The position numbers and the translations under genes were made by a program. The notes under the pieces were generated by a model. That model had not been told where the DNA came from, did no database searches, and worked only from the letters and a program-made list of their open reading frames with translations. 64,000 nucleotides of DNA from Apostichopus japonicus (taxonomy: Eukaryota > Echinodermata > Holothuroidea > Aspidochirotida > Stichopodidae), in the NCBI RefSeq assembly GCF_037975245.1, contig NC_092564.1, positions 14,635,984-14,699,983 on the forward strand, read 5' to 3'. Shown piece by piece: positions 12,714 through 37,612 of the stretch (positions are counted from its first letter, which is position 1; each line of letters starts with the position of its first letter).

Positions 12714-15700
12714 ATATACAACATCATAATGTGCATTTCCAATCGCTTCTGGACTTTTGCGCGTTTTACTCCACAGCATATATACCTGTATCTTTCTCTG
12801 ATAGGAGCTAGAATATTACATCCATTTCAAATATAAATAGGTCGCAGGGGGTATCGCGTAGAATCAACGGTATGATTACAAACAAGAAAGGTCAGTAACT
12901 ACAAAAGAAAAACAAAGAATCAGCCCGGGCCGGGTAAAAGCTTAATCTTTCTATGATTTTGTCAAGAAGAAATATTTTCCTGTCTTAACAACAATAAAGA
13001 TATACTCTCTGTAATACTAATATTAAAGTAATATAGAATGGTGCGTATTCAGCCCCCGTAACCAGAGAATTTCTTTTGTGGGAAGGAGGGGAGGGGGCAC
13101 AACATTTGGCTGACCATCGTTCTGGGGAAGAATCTGAGGGGAGGGGAAATTGTGTACCGGTAAAGGGGGTTAGATACAAAAGGGTGCTATCGTTTTAGGA
13201 ACATTTGTGTAGTTCAACTTTAAAGGTTGCCTGTGCTGCATACGACTTTGGGTGCGTGTATTATCAAATGTTAGCCATTTGAAACAAAGTTTGGAATGAA
13301 TGTGAAAAGACTGAGAGGTTGGCGGATGCCCCACCTCCACTCTACAGCGGTCACGGTCTTTAATGTATTAACGCGGTCAAACATTTTCAAATGCATAGCA
13401 GAATATGTGTATAGTAACACTTTGACTAAAGTGTCACTCACTGCCCAAAAAATAATAATAGAAATAATCTTTTGCTTTTTTTATGGCCGTCCCCGTTTCG
13501 CCAACGAAAATTTCTGTGGGGACACTTGCCCCCCCCTCCCCCTCCCGATGGCTACGCCACTGTACATATACCGTCAGAAAATATACGTCGAGTATTATTG
13601 ATTTCACCGGCTAAAGTTCCTCTGTTGTGGATGGGTGTTCCTCAAGAAATACTCCAATCGGTACTAATGTCATTTCACGTGTCTCTATAACATTTCGAGT
13701 TGAGTATACTTTGCTGTGCTCAGTAATCATCGCGGACCGCCGTTCATACAGAAACTAGGTCAGGTAATCATTAGATAACGTGTCATCCAGTTACTGAGTA
13801 TTAATGCTATAAGTATAGATAGGCTGCTAGAAACTAGGGCTACTTTCGGGCTCATTTATTGCGATCAGTAGAAAGTTACCGTCTATACTAAATCATGCAT
13901 TTTAGAACTGAAATTGATTGATCACACTCGTTAGATAAAATACAGAATTACACACTAAAGCGTTCAAAAGGCACCTGTCTTTTTACACGGTCGTAGTAGG
14001 TGCATATATGAAACCGAGTCTGTGTTTAAGCTCACCGAATATAAACATAGTGTACATAGTTCTCACGGTGTATGTGCAGTCGGCTGATATAGATGAGCGG
14101 ACAGTGACCTAAAGAATGAAGATTAGGCTGTGATGATGCATTTGGAAAATCAATGTAAACCCCTTCTTTTCGCCCCATTTTCTTGTATCTTTTATTAAAT
14201 TATATGTTTCCGACGTCGATTTCGTCGGCTTCAAACTTTGGCTACTGATACATCAATTAACCCGGCGCGAAGAAACGTGTAACGTTGTGAAAACTCATGC
14301 TATGACATTAAGTGGAAGTTGTCTCCATGTTACTTTCGACCTATGTCCTTTTGACCCAACAAGGGGCCCTGAAAGGGCAAAGAATAATGTGTTCCGTCAC
14401 GATCGAATGTTTTTTGAACATCATATTTTCCTATCTAGTGGTTTTCATATACTAACCTTTAATTCTGTAAAAAAAAAATTAAAAAAAAAAAAAACTATGT
14501 TTGTCCTAAGCCGTCGGTAAATGGTCGCGTCAGGAAAATTGCACGGTATTCAGTTTTGGCCATAAATAACTGATCAATTGTACCTTGGTTTGTATAATCA
14601 TATCAAGTATAGGCATAAATCATCAACATTCGGACCGTACTTGAAAACCTCCTGATCAAATCCACTGCCGCGGATAAAAACAACACCAAGGCCCGCCCCG
14701 CCATCTCAAAATGATAACGCAATATATTATGTATCACTAACACCGCAAACATGGAACCATCATAAAGTGCCTATATCATTACCATTCTCGCACAGCAGTG
14801 GCCGCTCTCAATTCGGCCCCCGTGGAGGGAAAAGTTTACAACCGGCCCGGGAAGCAAAAGACATCACTTGCACTGTGGATCCTTATACCGTGCACGGGCA
14901 CTCCTGCACATTGTTAAGCCTATGCGTTATATGAGATTTTGGTTCTTTGCGGACCTCTGATCCATTCGTGAGAAGCGTACGTTATACAGTCACACAGTAT
15001 ACCATAATGCAAGACAGATCTTTTTCTCTTTTTAATGTCGACACCTGGAGCTAGCATTTTGGGGCCCACCATTTTCCAGCGGAAAGTTACTGGTTCTGTA
15101 CACCGCCATACAGGTGAAGATTCTTCTGAAGAACTGGACATAATTTGGGTGCTGCAGGGTCATACTATAAGTGTCCCGCAAACATGTTTCTATCCCTTTT
15201 GAAAGGATAATCAATCATCCATCTTACCATGTTTTGTGTACTCCAGAGAAGTGCATTTATATTGCTAACTTTCGGTCTTTCAAATTTCTTTAGGGCAAAC
15301 ATTTCACTCTCTCCTTTTTTCCCTTTCGAATTAAATCTTATCTAGATCTGAAATGACGTAAAACCATCTGACGTAGACTGGGTAATCTCGAACAATCATT
15401 ACGCCTTTTGGAACGGAACAAGAAAAGGAAAGGGGAGGGGGGGGGGATAATAAGCTTACTACTTGGAACAATGCCTTTATGGCAGAGTAAATGACGTCAC
15501 GGGTACAAAACAGCAACATGGGATACGAAGAGAATAACTATACTCAAAAATAGATTTGAAAGAATTGAATTTATTTCCGTATATAGCTATAAATCATTGC
15601 GGTATCTTATATATCGGATGCAAATACATGAGTCAGAAAACGTAGTTTGAACATTCGTCGATTTTTAAAAGATGCAGGACATAGCAAGACAAATTTGATA

Positions 15701-18226
15701 TGAAGTAGGTTAGATGGATACAACCCTACATAAATCGAACATTTTACCGGATATTGCACTAGGTTCGGATCAATAGATACGGTTCCTACGTCAGTAATGT
15801 TAATTACACTTAACCAAATCTGAGAGATGACCCACGTGACACTCATTGAATATCTGAGACTACATAGAATCGACCAATGAACAATGAGTATATATTTGCC
15901 CACCAGGCTAAATATTGAGTCGAACGGAAGAAAACAATTTGCTCGATAATGAAAGCTGCAAAGAGCTATTTTTTTATGAATATTCATTGTTGTTCTGATA
16001 TGAACATTTTAGATAAAGTTTAATAAAAGGGCAAATATACGTTTCCCAACATAATGGAGACAATTTAAGCTTTACAAGAGCTGTTGGTTAATTAAACAGT
16101 ATAAAGGTCATCTTAAAATCTCGATGAAATCTCCTCGCCGAATATCACATGTATGTTCACAAACATTCGGTTTGTCAGACTAAAACAGTTCGTTGTGTGT
16201 TTCACTGTAAACACTGCAAATTCTTACTTCCCTTACTAGCTTCACTACACTTATTGCAATTGTATGTAGGCTACGCATCGCCCCCAAAAGGTTGCAACCA
16301 AACTGTTAGTAAATATAGTTTGCTATATAATTTGGTGTAACTATTGTTATGCACCGATTTTTAGTCAAAATTAAACCATGTAAGCCAGTTGAAATAATTC
16401 ACTATGAAATTTCTGTAGACGCAGCTTTACCCGTGCTGCATTTTTTTTTTCTTTTTCTTTTTTGAAATGGTACAAGCTATCATTTTTTCTCGAATTTTGA
16501 CGCCTCATATGTGACATAAATGCAAACTTACAATTTATATGTGCATAAATGTAAATTGTTCTTCTTAACGGGAGGAAACTGCGTGACTTGAAATCAAATC
16601 ATACAAAACCTATACTGCTGCAAACTTAACGTACTGTTCAATATGCCTACTATACGATAAGTTTACGTCCCGCATGTCCACATTTCCACGTGATTTTGAG
16701 TGTCCAATGATACAACTTTTAATGTTAACCCAAGATGAAGCCTTGCATGGGCAGGAAAACGTGACCAAGGGTGGTTATACAAGCAATACAATAGTACCTT
16801 ATTTAGATACTTTAAAACCGACAATCGAAAACAATGGCAAAAAATATGATTGCATGCACATGAATATTGATGATAATAATTCAAAAAGAGCGAATTCATA
16901 CAAAAACGCAATTTGGAAAAAAACACTATTCATTCTTTCAATGCGTTCGTAGTGGTAAACAAATATGGCAGTATATTCGCTCTTGCGTATCATTTGTTTT
17001 CGTCAAACATCACACACACGCTCACAAACATACACACATACTCACGGATACAGTAACACCAAGACAAGAGAGGGATAAAGTTTACACATAAATAATGACA
17101 TGATTTTTAAAGTGATAAAAATGTCTCGCCAACACCTGTCATGACATCACGAGGTAAGCTCTTAGTATGCGTTTCATCCTGTTGTCATTCTACTGATTTT
17201 CCTCTTGGTCAGTATTAATTTACGGAACGATAAATCTAGGAAGGTCTCTGTCGCCCTCTACATTCTGAGTAGATAGTTGGAACGATAGGACAAAATATAA
17301 GAGAGTGAAACAAAATGCGACTACTACTACCGTCTGAATCAAGAAGAAATGATGGAAATGAGAAAACTAAATGTTGAAGGTCATCGTGACAGTAGTAATA
17401 TATATACTGATTAAAGGTAAAATGATTTACAGAGTAACTAACTCACAAGCCTTTCTTTCGTGATACAGTAGAGAGTGTGTAGCAAGCAATGCGCGCCAAC
17501 TTGGCATGCATACACTGGATTGTCTAAATCTGTATTGAGGGGCACGTTTAAGGCTGATGAAACAGCCCGTTTCATTCAATATCTCGTCACGTTAGTGTCG
17601 AAAAAACCTGACCACAAAAATAATGTGCATTGTGATCTGGTTGAACATTGTACAATCAACTTTAATTTATCTTCATCTAGTTCAAACGGGAGAACGTGGT
17701 TGACTGATAGCTGACATTTGACTTTAACAAACAGGTATATTATCACTATGGTGATTAATGTACACAACCGTTTCAAAAGGAAGAACAGTAGGAATGGGAA
17801 GCATGGTCTTAATGGCAAAGATGCCTCCACAGCATATTATGGACGAAGAACAGTACAACTCCCCCCTCCCCTCCCAGCTCCCCCTCCTTGTTTTTATAAC
17901 TCATATTACGGTCCTGTTAGGATTACGTGCTGCTCATAAACGTGCCACTGTGTCGGGGGACAATACAACTGTACACACTGGACCCCATAGCGATTTGGCT
18001 ATCGTGACGTCAGTTCTGTAATTATTACAACCATTGTTAACCTAACATTCCACCCTGTCAGGTCAGTGAGGTCACCAACCTTCCAGCAGAGAATAAAAAA
18101 AAAGTAAAACTTCTTGAAAGACAAAATTTTGAAAACATATTTTTTGTAAACAAATGGAAGTTAAAACAGAATAAATAAAGACGCGATAAGTTTTCTATAA
18201 CGTTGAAGAAGGAAAAAAACAATCCT
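12714..18226. other. No convincing gene; possible 3' region of the TMX-like gene near its upper end
   Basis: There are scattered short frames. The longest, 126 codons on the minus strand at 15607-15987, has no recognised motif and no splice-compatible neighbour. On the minus strand, AATAAA-type polyadenylation signals (TTTATT on the plus strand) occur, for example near 15572. Confidence 0.5.
13500..13564. mobile_element. Right end of a hAT-type MITE
   Basis: CCCCCCTCCCCCTCCCGATG followed by GCTACGCCACTG matches, inverted, the CAGTGGCGTAGC-type ends seen at 10903, 54966 and 61369. The left end was not found. Confidence 0.4.
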
Positions 18227-18394
18227 TTAAACTCCTTTCTTCATTTGCCGTCCTCCACTACTACGTCCAAAGAACAAAAAGAATAATAGCGCTAATACTA
18301 CGCTCACACAGACTCCCGCAATTAGAAAGAATGGAGTCTGAGGTCCATCCTGTTCAACTTTAACTTCCAAATTTTCTTCTTTTTCTTCTCTTTC
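18227..18394 (-). CDS. Candidate alternative terminal exon of the TMX-like gene (second membrane span, KKGV end)
   Basis: Acceptor ATCCATTTACAG followed by 55 codons and TAA. An acidic stretch EREEKEENLEVKVEQDG is followed by the span PFFLIAGVCVSVVLALLFFL then FFGRSS, and the end GGRQMKKGV. KK again sits at -4/-3. It is phase 0, so it can be spliced to exon 7 or 8. No start or upstream exons of a separate gene were found between here and exon 9. The alternative is the last exon of a decayed paralogue. Confidence 0.6.
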   Translation of the reverse strand, partial: EREEKEENLEVKVEQDGPQTPFFLIAGVCVSVVLALLFFLFFGRSSGGRQMKKGV

Positions 18395-18489
18395 CTGTAA
18401 ATGGATCGAAATGTGCAAAGTAAAAAAATCAATTGCAACTCCAGTGATGCGTTGTTTAAATTACACAAAAATGATAAATATAAAGTTGT

Positions 18490-18493
<4 letters not shown>

Positions 18494-18531
<38 letters not shown>
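18494..18531. repeat. (TA)n microsatellite
   Basis: About 19 TA units, 100 nt before the alternative TMX-like terminal exon in its transcription direction. Confidence 0.95.
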
Positions 18532-18532
<1 letters not shown>

Positions 18533-18675
18533 TTTCATGATTCATGTCAACATAATTGTGTAGCTCTATTCAAAATAATTACATCCAAATCTTAAATAAT
18601 ATCCATGCATTCCAGTTTTACCTCAATTATCGTCTTAACATTTTTTTTAAATATTCGACTCACTTGACTGAGAAC

Positions 18676-18999
18676 CAGGGGCGCAACCGCCACTATTTGA
18701 ACTGGAGGGGGGTGGGGCTAAGATATACGTCGTCCATGGGAGGGGCTAAGGAATTGGTGGCTCCTCCCAGTTTTAGAAATTTGGTAAAAGTAGAGACTGC
18801 TGTGATGCCAAATGGAGCTATATTTTGCAACTTTTGAAACAATTTTGAAGAATTTTCGACTGCTTAAGTCGTATACCGCACATACATGTTATATATTTAT
18901 GAATTGTACGCCAGGATGTGTTTGTTGTTTGGGGGGGGGGGGGGCTAAGCCCTCTGATTCTATATCCCTCCCACGAAAGATACGCGGCTGCGTCACCTG
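18676..18999. mobile_element. Possible hAT-type MITE
   Basis: The ends CAGGGGCGCAACCGCC and CGCGGCTGCGTCACCTG are roughly inverted. G-runs followed by GCTAAG occur near both ends. No matching 8-bp flanks were found, so the borders are uncertain. Confidence 0.4.
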
Positions 19000-21900
19000 T
19001 GGACAGCATCCTGATCGGATAAACAATGAAAATGGAACCCTTTCATACACAGTACATTACAAGTGTTAACACCCCAAACGAAAGAGAAAATTAAATCTAG
19101 ACAGGAAATTAGCATACTACTTGAATGTTTTCAAGAGTCAAATTAGGCTGCACCCTTAATATTACATTTTGTGTGATAAGATGAAGTTAATTCAGTTTTA
19201 GGTACACGGTATTCAGTTGGAGGCGGACTATGGGGAGCATCCAGTTAGTATTCATGAGCCCATATTGTGAGCATGTATATACACATGGTAATTGGCCAAG
19301 GCTGGGCCAGTTAGAAAAGACGGGGGGGGGAGGGGGGAGCTCGAATAAAATACTTTTTTTCAAAAAGACCAATACTTTATAATAAATATCTGGATAAGTT
19401 GTGTTCAAGTCGAAGTGGCTCCTTTACATGTGCCCGTTTGTTTGTCACTAAAGACACTGCATTTTAGAGCAAGTTTCCTCGTTCTCTTATTTGATATCGT
19501 TAATCAGTTTTCTTGCTTTTTGACATCGCAGATTCTTTTGAAATGTTTTCATGTCACTTCTTTCAAAACATCAATCTGTAGGTATATATCCCATACAAGC
19601 CAAGTCAGTATACGTGTATAATTCGACTAATGGTAGACACTACGCCTGTTATTAACTGAACAATAACATGACGGAGGTGGGGGGGGGGGGTAGAAATTAA
19701 ACTATAAGTTTAAAGAGAGTTCGCGTCGGAAATATTTAGTGACACTGTACCTTGTATATCAGATGTCAAGGTTAGACAGTGCAGATATACACATTGATTA
19801 TTTAATTGATACAAAATCGAAAAAAACAAAAGCCCTTTTCTAATGAAAGAATTTGTCACAATTTGTGTTGCTTTCTTTTCTTTTAGCCAGGCCCAGGACA
19901 TATCTTGAAGCAGTTAAAAATCCAAAGCAATTGTAACACTGTATAATGACAATCACTGTCGGGAAGCTGACATGAAATTCAACCCAGTTTATAAATTGAC
20001 TGCATCTCCCTTCACGATGAGTTAAAAAAGAGAAACTTGCATCGGTAATATGCAAAAGAGGGTGATAGCTATCTGGAAAACCTACAACCCACTGTCTATG
20101 TCGAGTTATATAAATGGCCTACATTCAATGTGATTAGATCTATAGAAGTAAAAAAAAAGACAGACCAAACTTGATCAGAATTGGCTTTTAACACTTATTA
20201 CATTGAGCCTCCGGTTTATTTGGTTAGTCTTTTTTTTTGGGCTTTCTTCCATGAAGGGCTCTTGATTTGCTATCTCAGCATGTCATCAACATTAAAGCTT
20301 TTGCAAAGTCAGACTGGTATGTGGGAGGCTTTCTACCTTGCTACAGGGACTTGGGGCAAAGAAAATATACTGAATCAGTAACAACCTACACCTAAACATG
20401 CCAGAATTTCCATAATAAACTGGACGAATGAAGTGAGAGAGAGGTGGAGTGAGAGAAGAAATTGAGGGACGTTTAAGGGTGTTGCTTCTATATTTGGGGG
20501 GGGTGGGGGGTAGGGGGACTTGATCTCTTTCTCTGATTTCTGGTATTGATAAGTAACAGGGGCAACCCCCAACATTATGCAACTCTCCTGTCAACTTCTT
20601 ACTGACATAACATATAAGCACATAGCACGGCTTGTATTGCATCTATATATACGATCATCATACATGGAGTTATGAGAATTGCAGTTTCAGAAAGAAAAAA
20701 AAAGCCAACACCAAACCTGGTACTTGTGTACACACAGATTTCCATTGTCAAGAAACAAAACAAGAAGATTTACAAGTCATTTTACAACAGTTTCATCAGA
20801 AATAAGAAAGAACAGTTTGAGTTCATGTTTACTACACCACAAGACCAAGTGACTATTAAGAAACATTCTCCCAATAACTAGCCTATTAACCCCCCCCCCA
20901 AAAAAAAGGGGGTTTCTAGCAGGAAGGAAAAGAAAATTTTAGTAAAAATGCTATTAAGGGGGTGTGCACAGACAAAACAGCAAGTCGTACAAAAAGAGTT
21001 GGGTTGTATAATCGACTATGATTTAAGAGTGAGCATTAACAATGTGCACTATCTGAAATGTTTTGCAAACAAAATTTACTTTTAGAATGAGAGATATAAT
21101 GTTAGTATGAATGAAAAATCATAGTAGCTGTGAGTTAAATCTCAATGAAGATAGCTGAGCCCCTAAAAATGTCATAAAAAAAGTCATCATGATAATAGCT
21201 AGGAATCCACAAAAGTGGGTAAAATGAGAAAAGATTGTTTGTAAAGATAAAGCAAAGATAAGTAAACAATAAACCATTTGACCCAACATCAGTCCAATTT
21301 ATAATATCAAAAAAAACTTTCATTGATGGGACTTTTGAAAAATAGTTGCACCAAACCATAAAGAAAAATGGTTCTCTACTGTACTTTTTTAATATTTAGA
21401 AACCTGATTTTCTTTGTGTTTCTGTTGTTGGTAGTAAGCTATGCTAACCTTAAAAATCATCTTTTATATCCACATTGATCTAGTTTGAAAACGAAAGAGT
21501 TCAATATTAGGTAATTATCATAGTACAGTTTGGGTATATGAAATGAAGTTAAATAACAAAAGCAGTATTTGGTACATAAAACGCCATAGACCACTTTAAC
21601 AATGCACAACCTGACGCCTAATCTCTAGCAACAATTACTTAGAAGAGTCTAAGGAGAACCCCTCTTACATTTAACATTATAGCACACAAAATAGGACATG
21701 TCATATTTGTAACTACGACAGAAGACAGGCTGAAATAAGATTGCTAGCACTCATCGGAAGGATGGAGTCTTTGTTGCGCATTTGAAGGTAAAGATATATA
21801 TATTTAGAAAAGCCTAAAATACTTATAGGGCTAATTCTCTGAAAAACTGGTCACAGAAAAGGAAATCAAAACAAGATCTGTTTAAGATAGCATACAATGT

Positions 21901-22006
21901 CCTCCCCATTTGTCTCTATGCCCGGTGGATATTATTCTGTTGATGTCAGATGCAAGGCTTTCCTTCTCACATGAATGATGCACTTAAGAAGCTACAAATT
22001 ATCTCA

Positions 22007-22062
22007 TCATCATGATCGTCGTCATCATCATCATCGTCATCATCATCATCGTCATCACAAAT
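22007..22062. repeat. Short CATCAT/CGTCAT repeat
   Basis: About 55 bp of CAT and CGT triplets, the same motif class as the large array at 29794-30173. Confidence 0.85.
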
Positions 22063-24339
22063 GAGCTAGGATACCTGACAATCTATTGATTTACAGCTGA
22101 TGTTACCTCTCATTTATCATATATGATACACTTGTTTCTTTGATTCAAGTATCTCATACCATCAGAGATACTGCGTTATTTGTCAGAGAAGATACCTCAA
22201 ACACCGAAGGGAAATAGGACAATGACACAGTTCAATTTCCAAAAAAAAATTATGATGAAGAGCAAGCAATGCCAAAGAAATAAGAAAAAGAAAAAATAGA
22301 ATAAGAAAAGAGCCATAAAGAGTGAGAATTGAAAACTGGAAATGAATGAGCGGCCCACTTACAAAGAGAGAAACGAACGAAACTCAATAATTATGACAAC
22401 AGATCTGAGGCTTTCGCCTGTCTTTCAGTTCTGCAAGAATTATTCAAATGGGCTTCATAGTTTTGTGATGATTTATCCAATTATTGAGATATGAAATGGT
22501 AACATTTGTGGACAAAACAAAAACCAAATATGAAATCCTTCTCTGAAAGCCAGCAGCCCGGCTTTGAGGGCTCGTACGGTCCAACAAGTTATGAAACAAA
22601 CACTTTCTCCCGACTTCATTTTGTATGACTTTGTACAGGATTTTAATGCTGAAGTCACTGGTTTTAATCCGGTCCTTGGCGTATATATATGTAATTCATA
22701 CCTTTGCATTTGGGGGCGGGGAATGTGTCCCAATGTGTTTTAAAGTGAGACAAGTTGAGGAGGGCAGGCTGTTTACTGTAATTTCAAACCACCACCATGT
22801 GATGCTTCTGTTTACATCATTATGTACACCACCCCCACCCCCCTCCCCCACCCTGCAAGAGATTATACAAAACTGATTAAAGCTACAGATCTATGTACAG
22901 ATTTTTATGTAGGGATCAAAACACTTTAATAGTTGATCCTTAACATTAACAACTTAGCAATTTCAAAAGTTTTGGAATAATAAATATATGAATATTTATA
23001 TACATTTAATTTACAAAAGGAAAAATTTGAAGATTATCTCACTTTCTTTTGAGAGAAATAAAATACAAGAAAAAAACTCCCTTACATACTGATTAAAAAT
23101 GATGATGGACATTTACAAAAATCATGGGCGGGGGGAATGGGTTTCACATGAAAAGTGACACAGAAGATATGGCAGACCAAATACAATACTGTAGGTCAAC
23201 TTTCTGGGACCAAAAAAACTGATAATTGATACAATTATTAAGGTCAACCAACAACTATTCTTCATTTGCCAATAAAAACCAAAACTTGATGTCCTGTAAT
23301 TATAACTTTTCCCTACACTTTCCACTACATCTCACTATTCATTGCAAGAAACCGCGCTTGCATATTAAAGTCATTAGTTAAGAAAACGGCTCAGATGAGG
23401 AATTTTTTCCTTTCCTTGTTTCCAAGACCACTCTTTAAACTTCCAAGAACTTTCAAGACCTGGAAAAGAGGTTTTTCTACTTCCCTTACTCTCTTCCACG
23501 AGTTATTCCAGTTTTTCCATGTTGATTGGTCGGTTCTTATGAAGAACAAAGTGACTCGCTGATAAGGAACGCGAATGCTCAGCGAAACTTTACTCCAAAT
23601 TGTGCTGCCAAATAATACATTCATTCCTAACTGACACCAATCCTTCAATTGAGCCACACATATTCAATTCAGTAAAATGGAATATTTAGAACATTTCTAT
23701 AAGCAGCTACATTATGTATGTGTAAGAAGCCAATTGGCAACTTACAATTCATATCAGGTGGCTACTCAGTTAACAGTCATAGCTCATTTTTACATGTACT
23801 GACTTTTGCAAGACCAATTTCAGATGAGTTAAACCGTGCATTTCTCTTCGATGACAAAACTCACCTTACTTTTATCCATCCAGGGCTCAAACACACAACA
23901 AAGCATCCATGTGCCTTTATTAACAATTGCCCCGCATTTTATCCCCTCGACCATAGCAATATGCGATAGGGCAAGTGCCCTGCACCTACACATGTACAAC
24001 TGTCGCTCTTTCTTCTGACAAGAATTTATCTTTGAAACCAGCAATTTTCCAAATTAGATACTTCTTTAAGGAAACACAAAAATCTGCACTCAACAAAACG
24101 GATGTAACTAGACAGAGAGCTTTTTTTAAGAACGATACTCGTTAATATGTTTTTTTTTTCTTTCTTTCTAGATAGAATGGAAGTTTTAAAGTCACCCACC
24201 TTATGACTGACTCTTCAGCTTTGCCTTTTGGTCAGAGTTATGAAAGGAAGACAGATGAAAACAAGGCGAGAATGGGAATGTAGATAGAACGGTACGGTAG
24301 GTAGGTAGTCTTCTAAAAAAGTTGATGAAATAAAATGAA

Positions 24340-35549
<11,210 letters not shown>

Positions 35550-35775
35550 GTTTGCGTGGTTTACGAGAACGGTTTGAAGCCAGCAGCCATTTAAGAGCAG
35601 TCACTAACAGCAGACAATAACAACAGCTATTAGTGTATACCTTAGCGTTGCGCACGGTTTTGGCCACTGTGGTTAGTTGACAAAAGACATGAACGGCCTT
35701 AATACAGATCCTTACTGGATTAGAGATCCCTAGCAGCCATTAGGAGCAGGAAAATTACCATAAACAATTTCAAAT

Positions 35776-36211
35776 GCGAAAACATCCTAAATTCGAGGGC
35801 AAAGCCTCAAACATATGGATTTTTCAAAATTACATAATTCGAGTTATAGAGGGATAAACAAGTTTATTCTATATCAGACTTGGCATTAGAAGTTTTGTTA
35901 TCGATAGTGGACTTAATACCACGTAAAAGAGGAGGGTTTTGTCTCGTGTCTGGTACTATTTAGGCCCTTAAATCCCCCATGACTCGAATTATTTCATTTG
36001 AAACATAGGTGAATATTTAAGAGGCTTATTGCACGACTTCAGGAATGTTTTCGAATTTGAAATAGCGGTAACTTTAATATTCATGATCAATTTTGGTCAA
36101 GAAATAAGTTTTGCTACCGACAGTGGACCTATAACACGTGAAATTTTGTATAGTATCTTGTCTATTACTATTCAATACCATCTTAGCTCGAATTATTTGA
36201 ATAAAAGTTAA
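35776..36211. repeat. Diverged tandem duplication upstream of the TMX-like gene
   Basis: Two segments (about 35776-36003 and 36010-36211) share AAGTTTTG-TA-CGA-AGTGGAC, TAATACCACGT/TATAACACGT and CTCGAATTATTT in the same order. The rest is strongly diverged, so this looks like an old duplication of about 230 bp starting about 230 bp upstream of the start codon. Confidence 0.6.
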
Positions 36212-37333
36212 TAATTAAAATCAACAGCTGTTTGCGTAATAAGTTGCACATTTGCCTGTGAGGCCGCTGGTGTGGTAACCCGTATGTGTGTCTGAATGTC
36301 CTTTTCGTTATTGTCTTTGTTAGTGGCTGCTGCTGTAGTCTGCTACTAATGGGCTGCTAGCTTCCGACAGGCGTCTACGAGGTACGTGAAGAGTGAATCC
36401 GAAGTGGCCAGAAATAGATGATTGGGATAGTCTAGAAAACGTTCCTCTGACGATATCGTTAAAAAGCATAACTATGGGGCACACAATTAATTGTGGTATA
36501 TTGTAGACTGCTTAATTTAAAACCATTGCAATCAGTCCAGGATGTAATTTTATACTACTTTTCATTACAATGAATGACATTTTAATTAATCGTCAGATGT
36601 CCACCAATCAAATAGACTGGCGTCTATAGCACGTGACAGGTTAGATGCGACACTCGAAAGGAAAAGAGGCCGACCAAAACTATAACTAACATGCTTACAA
36701 ATTTTCATCCAGCGACGGTTATATGTAAGGTATTATATTCCAACTGATCACTGTTGTTTCTCATGAAATCAAACATGTTTCGGGTGAGTTGCCATAACCT
36801 TTCTTGCTCCGTGATAATTGTCATGATATTTTTGTCACTAACTATGGTAATAAAGTATTAGAGTCATCACCGTGTGCAATGAACCAGATTATGAACTAAG
36901 AAATATTCATTTGAAGATTTCTCATTCTCATCATAATGCAGCAAATTCCGAAGTCAGTTGCCTAGAACTAGAATAGAGAGACCACCGATCGCTATTGTTT
37001 CAACACAAGAAGTCGCCTGTAATTTCATGTAGCTTTCTGCATGACCCACAAGGAAGAAGAAGATACCAACTCCCAACATAGTTTGATAAAGAAACAATTT
37101 TTAGCCCAATGTTTGAAGTTTACCTTGCTGTTTACCGTTAACCTTGTAGCACCAAAGATAACACTTAATGATTCATATTCAACGGTTTCCGAATGACACA
37201 AAAGTTCAGAAGTTTTCATTTTTATATTCTCATAAATAAATTGGATCCCATGCATGCACGAAACACACAATTCCCCAGCTTCAGAGTTCATCCAGATGAT
37301 TCGTGCAACTGATCACCGATTCACACAGAGATT

Positions 37334-37612
37334 ACAGTAACTACTGTAAAAATCTTAAAGTTTTGTACGACAGTAAAAACTGGATCTTCCTGACAAATCT
37401 GATGATCCGGTAGCATGTGCTATTAGGATAAGGATTACATTATAAGAACTGAGGATATGTGTAATCCCAACAAATGCATCAAACTGGAGGATTTGTTGGG
37501 GTTACATATCCTCAGTTCTTACTGTAATCATAATAGCACATGCTACCGCTTCATAGCACGATCCAGTTTTTACTTTGGTACAGTACTTTAAGATTTACAG
37601 TATAGTTACTGT
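37334..37612. mobile_element. Foldback/MITE-like inverted repeat, about 280 bp
   Basis: The left arm (37334-37482) and right arm (37493-37612) are imperfect reverse complements. Shared blocks are ACAGTAACTA, CTGTAAA, ATCTTAAAG, AAAAACTGGATC, GGTAGCATGTGCTATTA, AAGAACTGAGGATATGT and CCCAACAAAT. The loop is about 10 nt. The left arm carries about 20 extra bases. There is no coding capacity. Confidence 0.85.

Larger units (their letters stand above)
18395..24339 (-). other. 3'UTR of TMX-like exon 9 and/or intron before the alternative terminal exon
   Basis: No coding exon was found on either strand over 5.9 kb. An AATAAA in minus orientation lies near 23917, about 420 nt after the exon 9 stop, and could end that transcript form. 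The rest would be intron for the form using 18394-18227. Confidence 0.45.

Noticed and set aside
12448-12811. Ser/Phe/Pro-rich frames
   Set aside because: They read through the C/T-only tract of a repeat element.
15607-15987. 126-codon minus-strand open frame
   Set aside because: No recognisable domain, no splice partners, and composition like the surrounding AT-rich DNA; within chance expectation for 64 kb.
23391-23657. 88-codon minus-strand frame downstream of TMX-like exon 9
   Set aside because: It lies in the expected 3'UTR or intron, with no acceptor or donor in matching phase and no motif.
37400-37412. Another CTGATGA as a third hammerhead candidate
   Set aside because: No GAAA follows at stem II distance and no stem I or III pairing; it belongs to the foldback element arm.
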